Shown here piece by piece: positions 44,489 to 52,505 of a stretch of DNA of 64,000 bases. Both the position numbers and the translations under genes were made by a program. Position 1 is the stretch's first letter. Each line of letters begins with the position of its first letter. This stretch comes from Lysinibacillus_B sp036662795 (GTDB lineage Bacteria > Bacillota > Bacilli > Bacillales_A > Planococcaceae), in contig NZ_JBAFWZ010000014.1 of assembly GCF_036662795.1 (NCBI RefSeq), positions 1-64,000 on the forward strand. The letters are read 5' to 3'. The notes beneath the pieces are model-generated. The model was given only the letters and a program-made list of their open reading frames with translations. It made no database searches and was not told the DNA's origin.

Positions 44489-45394
44489 TTAATTCCCATT
44501 CAACTCCTCTATATATTCAACAGCTTCATCCACCGTGTCAACACCCATTATTTCAATGGAAGAATGAATCGATTTTTTGACTTTCATGGCTTGGGATAAA
44601 TTGACCATTGGAACAATCATATATCGGAGTCCACTTTCGCTTGAGATTTTTACTTTTTCTTCTATTAACCCAACCTCTTGCACCTTTCCCGACCGACTAA
44701 TTGCTCCTGTAACACCAATTTGCTTATTGTTTTGAAATTCATTATTATCAGCAAGACTGGACAACACTAGGGCTAATCCCGCGCTATTCCCTACTGAATG
44801 TTGCCTTGTAAAAAACTCATTCACTGCTTCATTGCTAGGATTCAAATAAGCATTCACATTATCTTTCATCCTTGTAAACTCCTCTTTTCTCAAACCTATT
44901 AGATTAAGCCATGCTTCGTTTTTACTAACATATACAGCAGCATTTGTAATAGGATCTATAGTATAAAATTGCACTCTATTGTTAACGAGTTCATCCCTTA
45001 ATGCTCTTTCACTTGCATCGATCATTATATTGTCAATTTTCACAGATAAAAGAAATATCCCTGAGCCCTGCACTAGCTCCTCTGGCTCCATGTAACCGTA
45101 AACGTTGTACCTGTCATAAGTTTCAAATAAAGGAGTCTCGTAAAAGAAAAGTAGGAAGGAGAGCAGAATAGATACTATAAAAGGTCTTTTAGATAGTGAT
45201 GTTTTTCTTATCAAAATCAAAAAAATGATAAACACGATCCCCATAAAAAACAACACATTGATTAAGTAAAAACCGGATATAAAATCCATTAAATAATAAT
45301 AAAGATACGTAAGATAAAGAAACACGGTCGTCACAAACGGAAAATTCTGATATTTCATTTCTTTAATATCGATACCTTTTCCTCCTTTTACCAA
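44489..45394 (-). CDS. Membrane-anchored S16 (Lon-like) protease
   Basis: Three hydrophobic segments (about 20-40, 42-62, 70-85) are followed by an external or cytosolic domain and an S16 protease fold. The Lon-type catalytic pair is visible: Ser204 in SVGNSAGLALVL and Lys247 in VGLIEEKVKI; TGAISRSGKVQEVG is the conserved loop between them. There is no AAA+ or PDZ domain. The start is odd: AAAGGAGG lies inside the frame, and the codons at the right distance are ATC and ATT, while the listed TTG at 45394 has little ribosome site and the first ATG (codon 13) is too far. Substrate unknown. Confidence 0.72.
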   Translation of the reverse strand: MVKGGKGIDIKEMKYQNFPFVTTVFLYLTYLYYYLMDFISGFYLINVLFFMGIVFIIFLILIRKTSLSKRPFIVSILLSFLLFFYETPLFETYDRYNVYGYMEPEELVQGSGIFLLSVKIDNIMIDASERALRDELVNNRVQFYTIDPITNAAVYVSKNEAWLNLIGLRKEEFTRMKDNVNAYLNPSNEAVNEFFTRQHSVGNSAGLALVLSSLADNNEFQNNKQIGVTGAISRSGKVQEVGLIEEKVKISSESGLRYMIVPMVNLSQAMKVKKSIHSSIEIMGVDTVDEAVEYIEELNGN

Positions 45395-45409
45395 AACCCT
45401 ATAATTACA

Positions 45410-45895
45410 CTAAAAAGTATCATCTGATTTCAAATAATAGCTCATCACAATCAACTCGCCTTTTATCCCCATTATTCTTACCCCGTTATCAACAAAGCCA
45501 CAGCTTTCATATAACCTTTTAGCAACATCATTTCCAACATTTACAGCTAACACTAGCTCATTTACTTCTTGAAAATGGCATCGAACAAACGCTGGTAATA
45601 ATAGGAGTACTCGCTTAGCAAATCCTTTCCCCTGCTGGTAAAAATCCGTTGAAAAGGACCGTATTAATATGGAATTTTCATTCGAAGAATACGCTCGTAC
45701 ACCTTCGTTCCTGTGCAAAACAAAAAAAGTAACTAGTCTATCATTTTCCAAAGCTAATATAGGAAAGCGATCCTTATCTTCTTTAGCAAGTTGGATTGCC
45801 TCTATTGGTGAAACTGTATAGCGTAGCTGTTCGTCAGTAATCGTATATCGATTGATCACACTGCTAAAGCTATCCTCGTAAAAAGTTAGATTCAT
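45410..45895 (-). CDS. GNAT-family acetyltransferase
   Basis: 161 aa from ATG at 45895 (GGAGTG six bases upstream). The acetyl-CoA site is the stretch SFSTDFYQQGKGFAKRVLLLL, and VNVGNDVAKRLYESCGF is the usual C-terminal motif. Substrate unknown. Fifteen bases separate it from the S16-type protease gene downstream, so the two are likely co-transcribed. Confidence 0.85.
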   Translation of the reverse strand: MNLTFYEDSFSSVINRYTITDEQLRYTVSPIEAIQLAKEDKDRFPILALENDRLVTFFVLHRNEGVRAYSSNENSILIRSFSTDFYQQGKGFAKRVLLLLPAFVRCHFQEVNELVLAVNVGNDVAKRLYESCGFVDNGVRIMGIKGELIVMSYYLKSDDTF

Positions 45896-45959
45896 TATTT
45901 TCACTCCATTGTTATTATTAGGTCGAAAAGTAGTGAGGAGGCTCATCGGACGCCCTCAG

Positions 45960-46086
45960 GTATTTAGGAACGAAGGCTAAAACCGTCACATCCTGTGACA
46001 ATTTATCTGCGCAAAAGTAAAACGACAGCGGCAACGCCTTCGTGAACAACGTCGTGTTGTCCTCTGGCGCAACGAAAATCAACCCC
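45960..46086. repeat. Partial R3-type repeat
   Basis: On the minus strand it begins GTTGATTTTCGTTGCGCC, like the R3 end at 62257, and continues through a core shared with 62300-62350 and, inverted, with 62685-62755: CAACACGACGTTG, CACGAAGGCG, GTCACAGGATGTGAC, GCCTTCGTTCC. The far end lacks the expected inverted GTTGATT. It abuts a truncated GNAT gene. Confidence 0.7.
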
Positions 46087-46156
46087 ATGTTATGGTGAAG
46101 GTCCCCATTCTAACAAGTTGCTCAATATCCTCCAATGTAGCTAATCGAATACTCAT
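46079..46156 (-). pseudogene. GNAT acetyltransferase remnant (N-terminal fragment)
   Basis: Twenty-five codons reading MSIRLATLEDIEQLVRM..., a typical GNAT N-terminus, then a stop where the R3-type repeat begins. The rest of a gene is missing. The neighbouring complete GNAT gene at 45410-45895 has its own different N-terminus, so this is a separate, destroyed gene. Confidence 0.6.
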
Positions 46157-46191
46157 ACAATTACCAGTCTTTCTACCTATTATAATATCAC

Positions 46192-46633
46192 TTACCGATA
46201 AACTACATTAAACACTTCACAAACTACTTTCATAGATGTATCCCATACTATATTATATGTAGCTAATTCATTCGTAAAAAATTCCTTATGTGCAATCAAC
46301 CAATAGCTATAATCTCCCTCACCTTCTGCCAAAGTAAACTCCTCGGTTACTTCATTCATGGGTAAAACCTCAACTGTAGCAATTTGAATAACTGCAACAG
46401 GCTCGCCTTTTGAATTTAATACAATCGAATACTTCCCTACCTCAGGCAACGGTTCGTTTTCAAGTTCATAAAAAAACATATCCCGATGTAGTTGCCCTTT
46501 TCTTCCCTTGGAGAACAAGCTCTGCTAACAGATCAGGGGACACTCCAAACTGAAAGGCATCCTTATAGTTACAATCCTTCAATTTATTTTTCTCACAAAA
46601 ATTTGTCCAAAACTCATTAATCATTTTGTTCAT
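46192..46633 (-). pseudogene. ASCH-domain protein, frameshifted
   Basis: Two frames together make one normal ASCH protein of about 146 aa. The first starts at ATG 46633 (AAGGAG upstream): MNKMINEFWTNFCEKNK, then GKKRATTSGYV. It meets a stop after a run of seven T (plus-strand A-run 46470-46476). The second frame continues FYELENEPLPEVGKYSIVLN and WLIAHKEFF to 46192. A run of six T would restore YVFYELENEP. ASCH proteins bind RNA or act on modified nucleosides. It is either a recent inactivation, a phase-variable tract or a base-calling error. Confidence 0.8.
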
Positions 46634-46657
46634 CATAACTCCTTCATTCTATGTTAT

Positions 46658-47233
46658 TTATCGCCCTAAGATATACGCCTTTACCAACGCCGCTCGTTCA
46701 CGTATTTGCAGTTTTGCTCTCACTGATTTCGGTGTCTCAGCCTGTACTACATCCGTTTCAAGCTCAAGCTCTCTTGCTAAATACTGTGCCCGCGCTAAAT
46801 GAAAATCACTCGAAATAATCGTTACCTTTGAAACTTCACTTGGAAGTAGCTTCTTAGAGTACAGTATATTTTCATAGGTTGAAGTTGACTTTGCCTCTCT
46901 AATAATTCGATCCTCCGCTATTCCTGCCTCTACTAAATAAGAAAACATAAATTCCGCCTCACTCATTGGCTCCTCTGCTCCCTGTCCCCCTGAAACGATA
47001 ATCTTCACATCAGGATGCTGCTCTAAATACTCTCGTGCAGCCTCTAATCTATATCGCAAAGAAAGACTCGGTTCGCCATTCTCTTTCACTTTAGCTCCAA
47101 GAAGTATGGCATAATCATTTGTTCCGTCTGCTTGTGGTTCACTTCCTTTATCTAGTATCATCCCAGTCCATATAAACATAGCTATTCCACCAGCGACAAT
47201 GACACCTGTAGCAGTTAACATTCTCTTCTTCAT
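46658..47233 (-). CDS. YdcF-like DUF218 membrane protein
   Basis: 191 aa with one N-terminal membrane helix (about 7-26). The DUF218 domain shows YAILLGAKVKENGEPSLSLRYRL, VSGGQGAEEPMSEA and the STSTYEN and SSDFHLARA stretches. Relatives (ElyC, SanA, YdcF) affect the envelope; activity unknown. The ATG is preceded by GGAGGGG. Confidence 0.88.
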   Translation of the reverse strand: MKKRMLTATGVIVAGGIAMFIWTGMILDKGSEPQADGTNDYAILLGAKVKENGEPSLSLRYRLEAAREYLEQHPDVKIIVSGGQGAEEPMSEAEFMFSYLVEAGIAEDRIIREAKSTSTYENILYSKKLLPSEVSKVTIISSDFHLARAQYLARELELETDVVQAETPKSVRAKLQIRERAALVKAYILGR

Positions 47234-47796
47234 ACGCTCCCCTCCTGTTTTATGTCAAAAAATTACTCACAATTTACTCTAGCACGAAAAATATTTTTTA
47301 AAATTTTTATATTTTTTTCAGCCCTTTTTCATTTAAAACTGACCTATAATAGACAAATTTCAATCAAATTACAGCTATTAATATTTGTATGTTCTATTTC
47401 CAAAAACTATCTTAACTTTTCCTATTACATCCATTAAAAGTTTAAATTTAGCGTACTAAATTCCCAATTATTTATAAACAAAATACATTAAAAGTGCTAT
47501 TTTATCTCTTCTATAACATTATACTTTTTCCAAACAGAAGCTTTTATTAGTAAAATAGTTACTATTCCACCAAACGAATTTTTATGCAGTTAACTTAATA
47601 TTTATAGCGTTATTTCACCAAAATCACAGGGTTAAACAGCATTCTGTTATAAAACAGATGCAATCTCACGAATTTTATATACAAAAAATATTTTTCTAAA
47701 ATGTCTTGATTTATATTGTTATATAATGTTAAATTATCTTCTATGAACGTTCATAATTTATTAACATTTAGAAGAAACGAGGGAAAGTGAGAGATT
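47234..47796. other. Long AT-rich intergenic region with operator-like palindrome
   Basis: No gene with a ribosome site is seen. A plus-strand TATAAT lies at 47722-47727, and a perfect 14-bp palindrome TATGAACGTTCATA at 47742-47755 falls in the early transcribed region of the following MFS gene, as a repressor site might. AT content is visibly higher than in the flanking genes. Confidence 0.5.
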
Positions 47797-49074
47797 ATGA
47801 AAAAAAATAGATGGTTAATTGCACTTTCTGCGATCGCTATACATTTATCAATCGGTGGCGCTTATGCTTATAGCGTATATAAAGTTCCGATTGTAGAACA
47901 GATGGGTTGGACAGAAACAAGTGTTACAATCGCGTTTACAATAATGATGGGACTTGCTGGTACAGCCGCAGCATTTTTCGGTAGTACTGTTGAAAAACTA
48001 GGTCCTAAAAAGGCAGCGATGCTAGCAGCCGTTTTATTCGGCTTAGGTCAAGCTGGTGCTGGTGTGGCAATCGCAATAGACTCTGTAGTCATGTATTGGC
48101 TAACATACGGGTTATTAAGTGGTGTCGGGATGGGGATAGGCTATATTGCGCCTGTATCGACACTTGTTAAATGGTTCCCAGATCGTCGTGGATTAGCAAC
48201 GGGTATGGCAGTACTCGGTTTTGGATCAGGGGCACTAATTACAGCACCTGTTGCAGCTAATTTAATGGAAACAGTCGGAATTACAACAACTTATTATATT
48301 TTAGGAATTTGCTATTTTACGTTAATGTTACTTGGTGCTCTTTATATTGCGCCGCCGAAAAAAGGCGAGGTTGCAGGCTCAGAAAACGTTTCAAAATATA
48401 CTGCATCAAAAACTGAGCTAAACCAGCTATCAGCACGTGAAGCTGTCCGTACAAGACAATTTTGGATGCTTTGGCTTATGCATTTAGTGAATGTATCCGC
48501 AGGGATTATGATGATCTCTGTTGCCTCTCCAATGGCTCAGGAATTAGTAGGATTATCTGTAGCAGGGGCAGCAACTATGGTAGGAATAATGGGGTTATTT
48601 AACGGAGGCGGTCGTTTATTATGGGCAACTGCATCTGATTATATTGGGCGCTCCAATGTATTTATTATTTTCTTCTCGATACAAGTAATCGCATTTGCAG
48701 TACTACCGTTTACAACGAATACATTGCTATTCCAAATGATGATTTTCTTAGTAGTAAGCTGTTATGGTGGTGGATTCTCTAACCTACCTGCATTTGCAAG
48801 TGATTTATTCGGCACAAAGCAATTAGGTGTTATTCATGGATACTTACTTACAACGTGGTCAATTGGTGGGGTATGTGGACCTTTATTAGTAAGCGGCATT
48901 CATAATGCAGCTGGCAGCTATACACCCGTATTTTATGTATTCACGGCATTAATCGCTATTTCATTAATGATTTCTCTTGCTCTACGTAGAGATGTTAAAC
49001 AACAGCAACGCGTGATAACAGAAATGAAAAGTGTTCAATCAGGTAGAGACGTCTCAACTTCAGTAAAAAACTAA
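47797..49074 (+). CDS. MFS transporter, oxalate/formate antiporter-like (OFA) family
   Basis: 425 aa, 12 membrane helices. The N-terminal RWLIALSAIAIHLSIGGAYAYSVYKVP and helix 4-5 region GIGYIAPVSTLVKWFPDRRGLATG are hallmarks of the OFA group (OxlT, YhjX), which carry small organic acids. Substrate unknown; oxalate is not implied without oxalate genes nearby. Site GAGGGAAAGTGAGAGATT before ATG. Transcribed alone. Confidence 0.88.
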   Translation: MKKNRWLIALSAIAIHLSIGGAYAYSVYKVPIVEQMGWTETSVTIAFTIMMGLAGTAAAFFGSTVEKLGPKKAAMLAAVLFGLGQAGAGVAIAIDSVVMYWLTYGLLSGVGMGIGYIAPVSTLVKWFPDRRGLATGMAVLGFGSGALITAPVAANLMETVGITTTYYILGICYFTLMLLGALYIAPPKKGEVAGSENVSKYTASKTELNQLSAREAVRTRQFWMLWLMHLVNVSAGIMMISVASPMAQELVGLSVAGAATMVGIMGLFNGGGRLLWATASDYIGRSNVFIIFFSIQVIAFAVLPFTTNTLLFQMMIFLVVSCYGGGFSNLPAFASDLFGTKQLGVIHGYLLTTWSIGGVCGPLLVSGIHNAAGSYTPVFYVFTALIAISLMISLALRRDVKQQQRVITEMKSVQSGRDVSTSVKN

Positions 49075-49090
49075 ATAAATATTCAAAATA

Positions 49091-49125
49091 GAACAGAGTC
49101 AATGGCAGTTGGCTCTGTTTTTTTC
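49091..49125 (+). terminator. Terminator of the OFA transporter
   Basis: ACAGAGTCAA pairs with TTGGCTCTGT, followed by TTTTTTT, just past the stop codon. Confidence 0.92.
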
Positions 49126-49301
49126 GAACGGATGTTATATAACAAGGATGATTAATCAACGTCACTATACAACAGCTATAGTTTATTGTCAATGCTTCCC
49201 TTTTTACGTTTTCGTCTTTGTTTTCTGCAAATTGCAATACTGCGCTTGGTTACGCTGAAGATTCTTAAAAATAGACGATTTTTTCATAGACGCTTCCTAT
49301 T

Positions 49302-50810
49302 CTATAATAACCAACTTCTTGATAGCTCCGGATATCCATAAATCGAACTATTGCTTTTTTGGAACTCAGAAGGGTAGTAGATTCTTCTATATGATTCGTA
49401 AAGCTGGCACGACCATGTTTGTGATTGATTCATAGAATTTAAAATAACTGAAAGAGGATGTTGTTTATCATATCTGTTGATTATATCTAGTTCATCTTCA
49501 ATCGGATATTCACCCATAATTAATATATCTACACTATTAAAAAAGGCTAAAATATCAATGTCATCATCAATGTTATATTTCACAATCTCTACATCCAATC
49601 CATGATCACTACATAGGGCATCCAATAGATGAACAAACTTAGCTTGATTAATAATATACCCTATTCTTAAAAATGTAGTTTGAACTGTTGAAGGCAAATA
49701 CACATCCCTCCATAGAGATACCTTTAATTCATCTAGCCTCTCTACCCTATTTGCAAAATGCTTTAAAAATCCAATAATATATTTTCTAATTTTCTCATCT
49801 TGGAGCTTGTGTGAACGAGGATTTATATAAGCCGATACAATTCCTGCAAGCTCCTTATTAGCTTGTAAACCTTTGTCATTTTGCTTCATCGTGCTTTCCA
49901 TTTTTCTCCCTAAGGACGAAGGGATTGTAACAAATTGTAATCGATTGATCAAAGCTTGTGCTAGGTGATACTTTTCGTTAGCTACCAATGTTAAAAGACC
50001 TTCTTCATGTTTTTCGATTTTGTAAGAGCCTGTTCCAATTTTAGGTTTATTAGTTTTTGTTAGACTAAAATCTATTTGGGATAGGAGCAATAATAATTCA
50101 TTCTCTTCCCCTTTATACTCTATTGAAAAACTAAAATCTGTTTCTTTTCTTACCCAACCTAACTTTTTGTGAAACGAAGAAAATTTCTGAAGCCCAAACG
50201 ATGTAGAAATCGAATTAACTATTTCCTCTATAAGAACTGGGTCTCCATCATGCCAAAACAATCGTGGGCGTACATAAAATACAAATTGATACTTGTACCT
50301 CTTCCAATGATGAACGAGATCGCCTATATATTCTCCTTTGTCCGTTTTATAAAGCAAACGACTATATATATGAGACATAATCCATCCATTCTCTGCATCA
50401 TTCACTCTTAATGGATTTAAACCTAGGTTTTTACTATAAATCTGAATTGTAAGTAATCCGCGCTCTTCCTGTTGTTTAGTTACTAACTGTTCAGCAACCA
50501 ATTCCATAATTTTATGCTGGAATACCTCTGAAAAAAGGGTGAAATCCAAAGTATTTAGACCACTATAATTTTGAGATTGTATAGCAACTGTTAAATCATT
50601 TAAAACAGTATTCTCCAAATCTTTTTTCCATTCAATTTTAGAAAGATGTCCACGTCCCCTGCCTGGTGAATAAATGAACCATCCCTCTATTTCCCATCTT
50701 TTTAACTTCCGTATCACTTGCTTATCACTTAGAGCCATTAATTCACTAAGTTCCTTAATGGAAACCCGCCGTTCTCGAACTGACCATAATAAATAAAGTA
50801 GATGATCCAT
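49302..50810 (-). CDS. SgrR-type transcriptional regulator with solute-binding domain
   Basis: 502 aa from ATG at 50810, which follows AGGAGGGTAC. Residues 1-100 are a winged-helix DNA-binding domain (VSIKELSELMALSDKQVIRKLKRWE). Residues about 130-480 resemble a peptide/nickel ABC solute-binding protein (NPLRVNDAENGWIMSHIYSRLLYKTDKGEY, FYVRPRLFWHDGDPV) without a signal peptide. This fusion is the SgrR family; E. coli SgrR senses sugar-phosphate stress and turns on sgrS and setA. The ligand here is unknown. Divergent from an MFS exporter, its probable target. Confidence 0.87.
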   Translation of the reverse strand: MDHLLYLLWSVRERRVSIKELSELMALSDKQVIRKLKRWEIEGWFIYSPGRGRGHLSKIEWKKDLENTVLNDLTVAIQSQNYSGLNTLDFTLFSEVFQHKIMELVAEQLVTKQQEERGLLTIQIYSKNLGLNPLRVNDAENGWIMSHIYSRLLYKTDKGEYIGDLVHHWKRYKYQFVFYVRPRLFWHDGDPVLIEEIVNSISTSFGLQKFSSFHKKLGWVRKETDFSFSIEYKGEENELLLLLSQIDFSLTKTNKPKIGTGSYKIEKHEEGLLTLVANEKYHLAQALINRLQFVTIPSSLGRKMESTMKQNDKGLQANKELAGIVSAYINPRSHKLQDEKIRKYIIGFLKHFANRVERLDELKVSLWRDVYLPSTVQTTFLRIGYIINQAKFVHLLDALCSDHGLDVEIVKYNIDDDIDILAFFNSVDILIMGEYPIEDELDIINRYDKQHPLSVILNSMNQSQTWSCQLYESYRRIYYPSEFQKSNSSIYGYPELSRSWLL

Positions 50811-50821
50811 GTACCCTCCTA

Positions 50822-50875
50822 AAAGTAGACATCTTTTTGATAAACTGTCCATTTTTAAATATTTTTGTCTACTTT
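50822..50875. promoter_or_regulatory. Inverted repeat in the SgrR-MFS divergent promoter
   Basis: AAAGTAGACA (50822-50831) and TGTCTACTTT (50866-50875) are perfect 10-bp inverted copies with 34 nt between them, in the 100-bp divergent spacer. The left copy overlaps a possible regulator -10 (TACTTT, with TGGACA 18 nt upstream on the minus strand). A likely operator pair for the SgrR-like protein. Confidence 0.55.
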
Positions 50876-50910
50876 ATAGTTTTATTATACCGTATTTTAG
50901 GAGGCAATCT

Positions 50911-52101
50911 ATGCAACACTTTACTAAGGTCGTTTGGATGCAAGGGTTAATCGATTTCTCTCTATCCGCTTATTTTATTTTCGTTTCTTGGTTTCTTTAC
51001 GCTGAAACAGAAAGCGCAATTTATGCAGGATTATTTGTTAGCTTAGGATTTTTACCTAGCTTTATATGTAATCTATATTTTGGTGCTGTTGTTGATCGTA
51101 GCAATAAAAAAAGGGTAATCCAGTATGCTCTTGTAATAATAGTCATTGTTTTAACCACTGTATTTTTTATGTTTAAGATGCTTATTCCAGTCGTCTTAAT
51201 TATCACTCATATGGTCATTCAATTATGTGGTTCGCTTATTCGACCGGCAATACAGGCTTATTTAACCGTTATTTTTTCAAAGGAGCAATTACTCTCCATC
51301 TTTTCTAAGTCTGCCTCCTATACCATTATAGGAGGCATATTAGGTACCTCAATAAGCAGCCTATTCATCGCAAAATCAAACATTATTCTATTATCCTTGA
51401 GCATACTCATCCCGCTCTTTATCAGTTTATTTTTGTTTTCATTATTACCTGAAGAAAAATCGGAAAATCACTTCGAGAATGATTCCATTATCAAAGAAAT
51501 TATAGCTGGTTTTAGCTATTTATTAGTCAATAAGTACTTTCTTCAGTTGCTAGCATTAATGGCAATTGGACAATTAACGTACCATACGACAATTGGTTTT
51601 TTAGCAGCTTATACATTCGGCACACTTCAATCCAGTGTTACGATTTATGGCACGCTTGAAATTATCGTTTCTATCGGGGGAATCTTAGCAGGAATGATCA
51701 GTGTAAAACTCGTGAAACTGCTAAACTTCCACTTCCCTACTGCAGCCTACAGCTTATTAACGCTAAGCTTAACTATATTTACGTTTAGTCCGTCAATTGC
51801 TTTAAGTGCACTAGGATGTTTCGGAATTGGCTTTTGTACGACATGGATTCGAACAAATTTTCAAGCAATCCAACAAATGTCCACGAAGGATCAATTCCAT
51901 GGGCGAGTAGCAAGTATTCGTATGTTCTTTAATCAAGGATTCGTAGTTTGTTTAACTCCTCTGTTCGGGATACTAGCTCAAAAAAGTGGCATTGAAATCA
52001 TTTTTGCTACATTGGCCTGTATTAGTTTCATCGGCACTTTCATTTGCTTTTTCTTATCTAGAAATAATGACTTTAAAAACGTATTCATGCAGTTTAGGTA
52101 A
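50911..52101 (+). CDS. MFS exporter (EntS/MFS_3-like)
   Basis: 396 aa, about 12 membrane helices; ATG at 50911 after TTAGGAGGCAATCT. AYFIFVSWFLYAETESAIYAGLF and the cytoplasmic loop AVVDRSNKKRVIQY (motif A-like) fit drug or siderophore exporters. It is divergent from the SgrR-like regulator and shares a promoter region containing an inverted repeat, so its expression is probably tied to that regulator. Substrate unknown; sugar efflux is a possibility by analogy with SetA. Confidence 0.83.
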   Translation: MQHFTKVVWMQGLIDFSLSAYFIFVSWFLYAETESAIYAGLFVSLGFLPSFICNLYFGAVVDRSNKKRVIQYALVIIVIVLTTVFFMFKMLIPVVLIITHMVIQLCGSLIRPAIQAYLTVIFSKEQLLSIFSKSASYTIIGGILGTSISSLFIAKSNIILLSLSILIPLFISLFLFSLLPEEKSENHFENDSIIKEIIAGFSYLLVNKYFLQLLALMAIGQLTYHTTIGFLAAYTFGTLQSSVTIYGTLEIIVSIGGILAGMISVKLVKLLNFHFPTAAYSLLTLSLTIFTFSPSIALSALGCFGIGFCTTWIRTNFQAIQQMSTKDQFHGRVASIRMFFNQGFVVCLTPLFGILAQKSGIEIIFATLACISFIGTFICFFLSRNNDFKNVFMQFR

Positions 52102-52140
52102 TGCCATTCACTAACTTAAGAAACATTACCTAGCAACAAC

Positions 52141-52184
52141 TAAAAAAGTGTAAACACGGTGAATTTCAGCGTTGTTTACACTTT
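52141..52184. terminator. Bidirectional terminator
   Basis: AAAGTGTAAAC pairs with GTTTACACTTT around an 18-nt loop, with A-rich and T-rich flanks, between the converging MFS gene and the small zinc-ribbon gene. Confidence 0.85.
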
Positions 52185-52192
52185 AATCATTT

Positions 52193-52363
52193 TTAGGCTC
52201 TGTCAAATAAGTACTTCCGCGCATCTGCCTCAATACGCCGTTCACAATCATCACAGGCGAATTTCCCGTTTCGATTTCTCTTGTATTGCTGGTATTTTCG
52301 TGTACCTTCAACTAGTTTGAATGACTTTTTACAATACATACAATTTGATTCATAGTAAATCAT
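52193..52363 (-). CDS. Small zinc-ribbon protein (YlaI/DUF2197-like)
   Basis: 56 aa; two CxxC pairs (Cys8/Cys11 and Cys37/Cys40) spaced as in YlaI-type DUF2197 zinc ribbons, with basic residues between (TRKYQQYKRNRNGKF). A good site AAAGGAG lies eight bases before ATG 52363, and a terminator follows. Function unknown; RNA or DNA binding is possible. It lies between the MFS exporter and leuS. Confidence 0.8.
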   Translation of the reverse strand: MIYYESNCMYCKKSFKLVEGTRKYQQYKRNRNGKFACDDCERRIEADARKYLFDRA

Positions 52364-52451
52364 TTTGATTGCTCCTTTATCCTAACACTTCCCTACTAGC
52401 TTACACGAAATTATGTTGACATAGTAACCCTCATTATTATTCCCTATACAA

Positions 52452-52493
52452 AACAAAAGCTACACGTAGGAATTATCCCTACGTGTAGCTTTC
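52452..52493. terminator. Terminator of leuS
   Basis: A perfect 15-bp stem, AAAGCTACACGTAGG with CCTACGTGTAGCTTT, lies 13 bases past the leuS stop. Confidence 0.92.
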
Positions 52494-52505
52494 TGTATCA
52501 TCTAT

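Noticed and set aside
44489..47233. A defence or mobile island
   Set aside because: The region has accessory and broken genes, but no integrase, transposase, restriction, toxin-antitoxin or other defence signature that I can recognise.
47252..47437. 61-residue open frame in the AT-rich gap
   Set aside because: Translation is mostly Phe, Lys, Ile and Leu as expected from AT-rich DNA, without a ribosome site.
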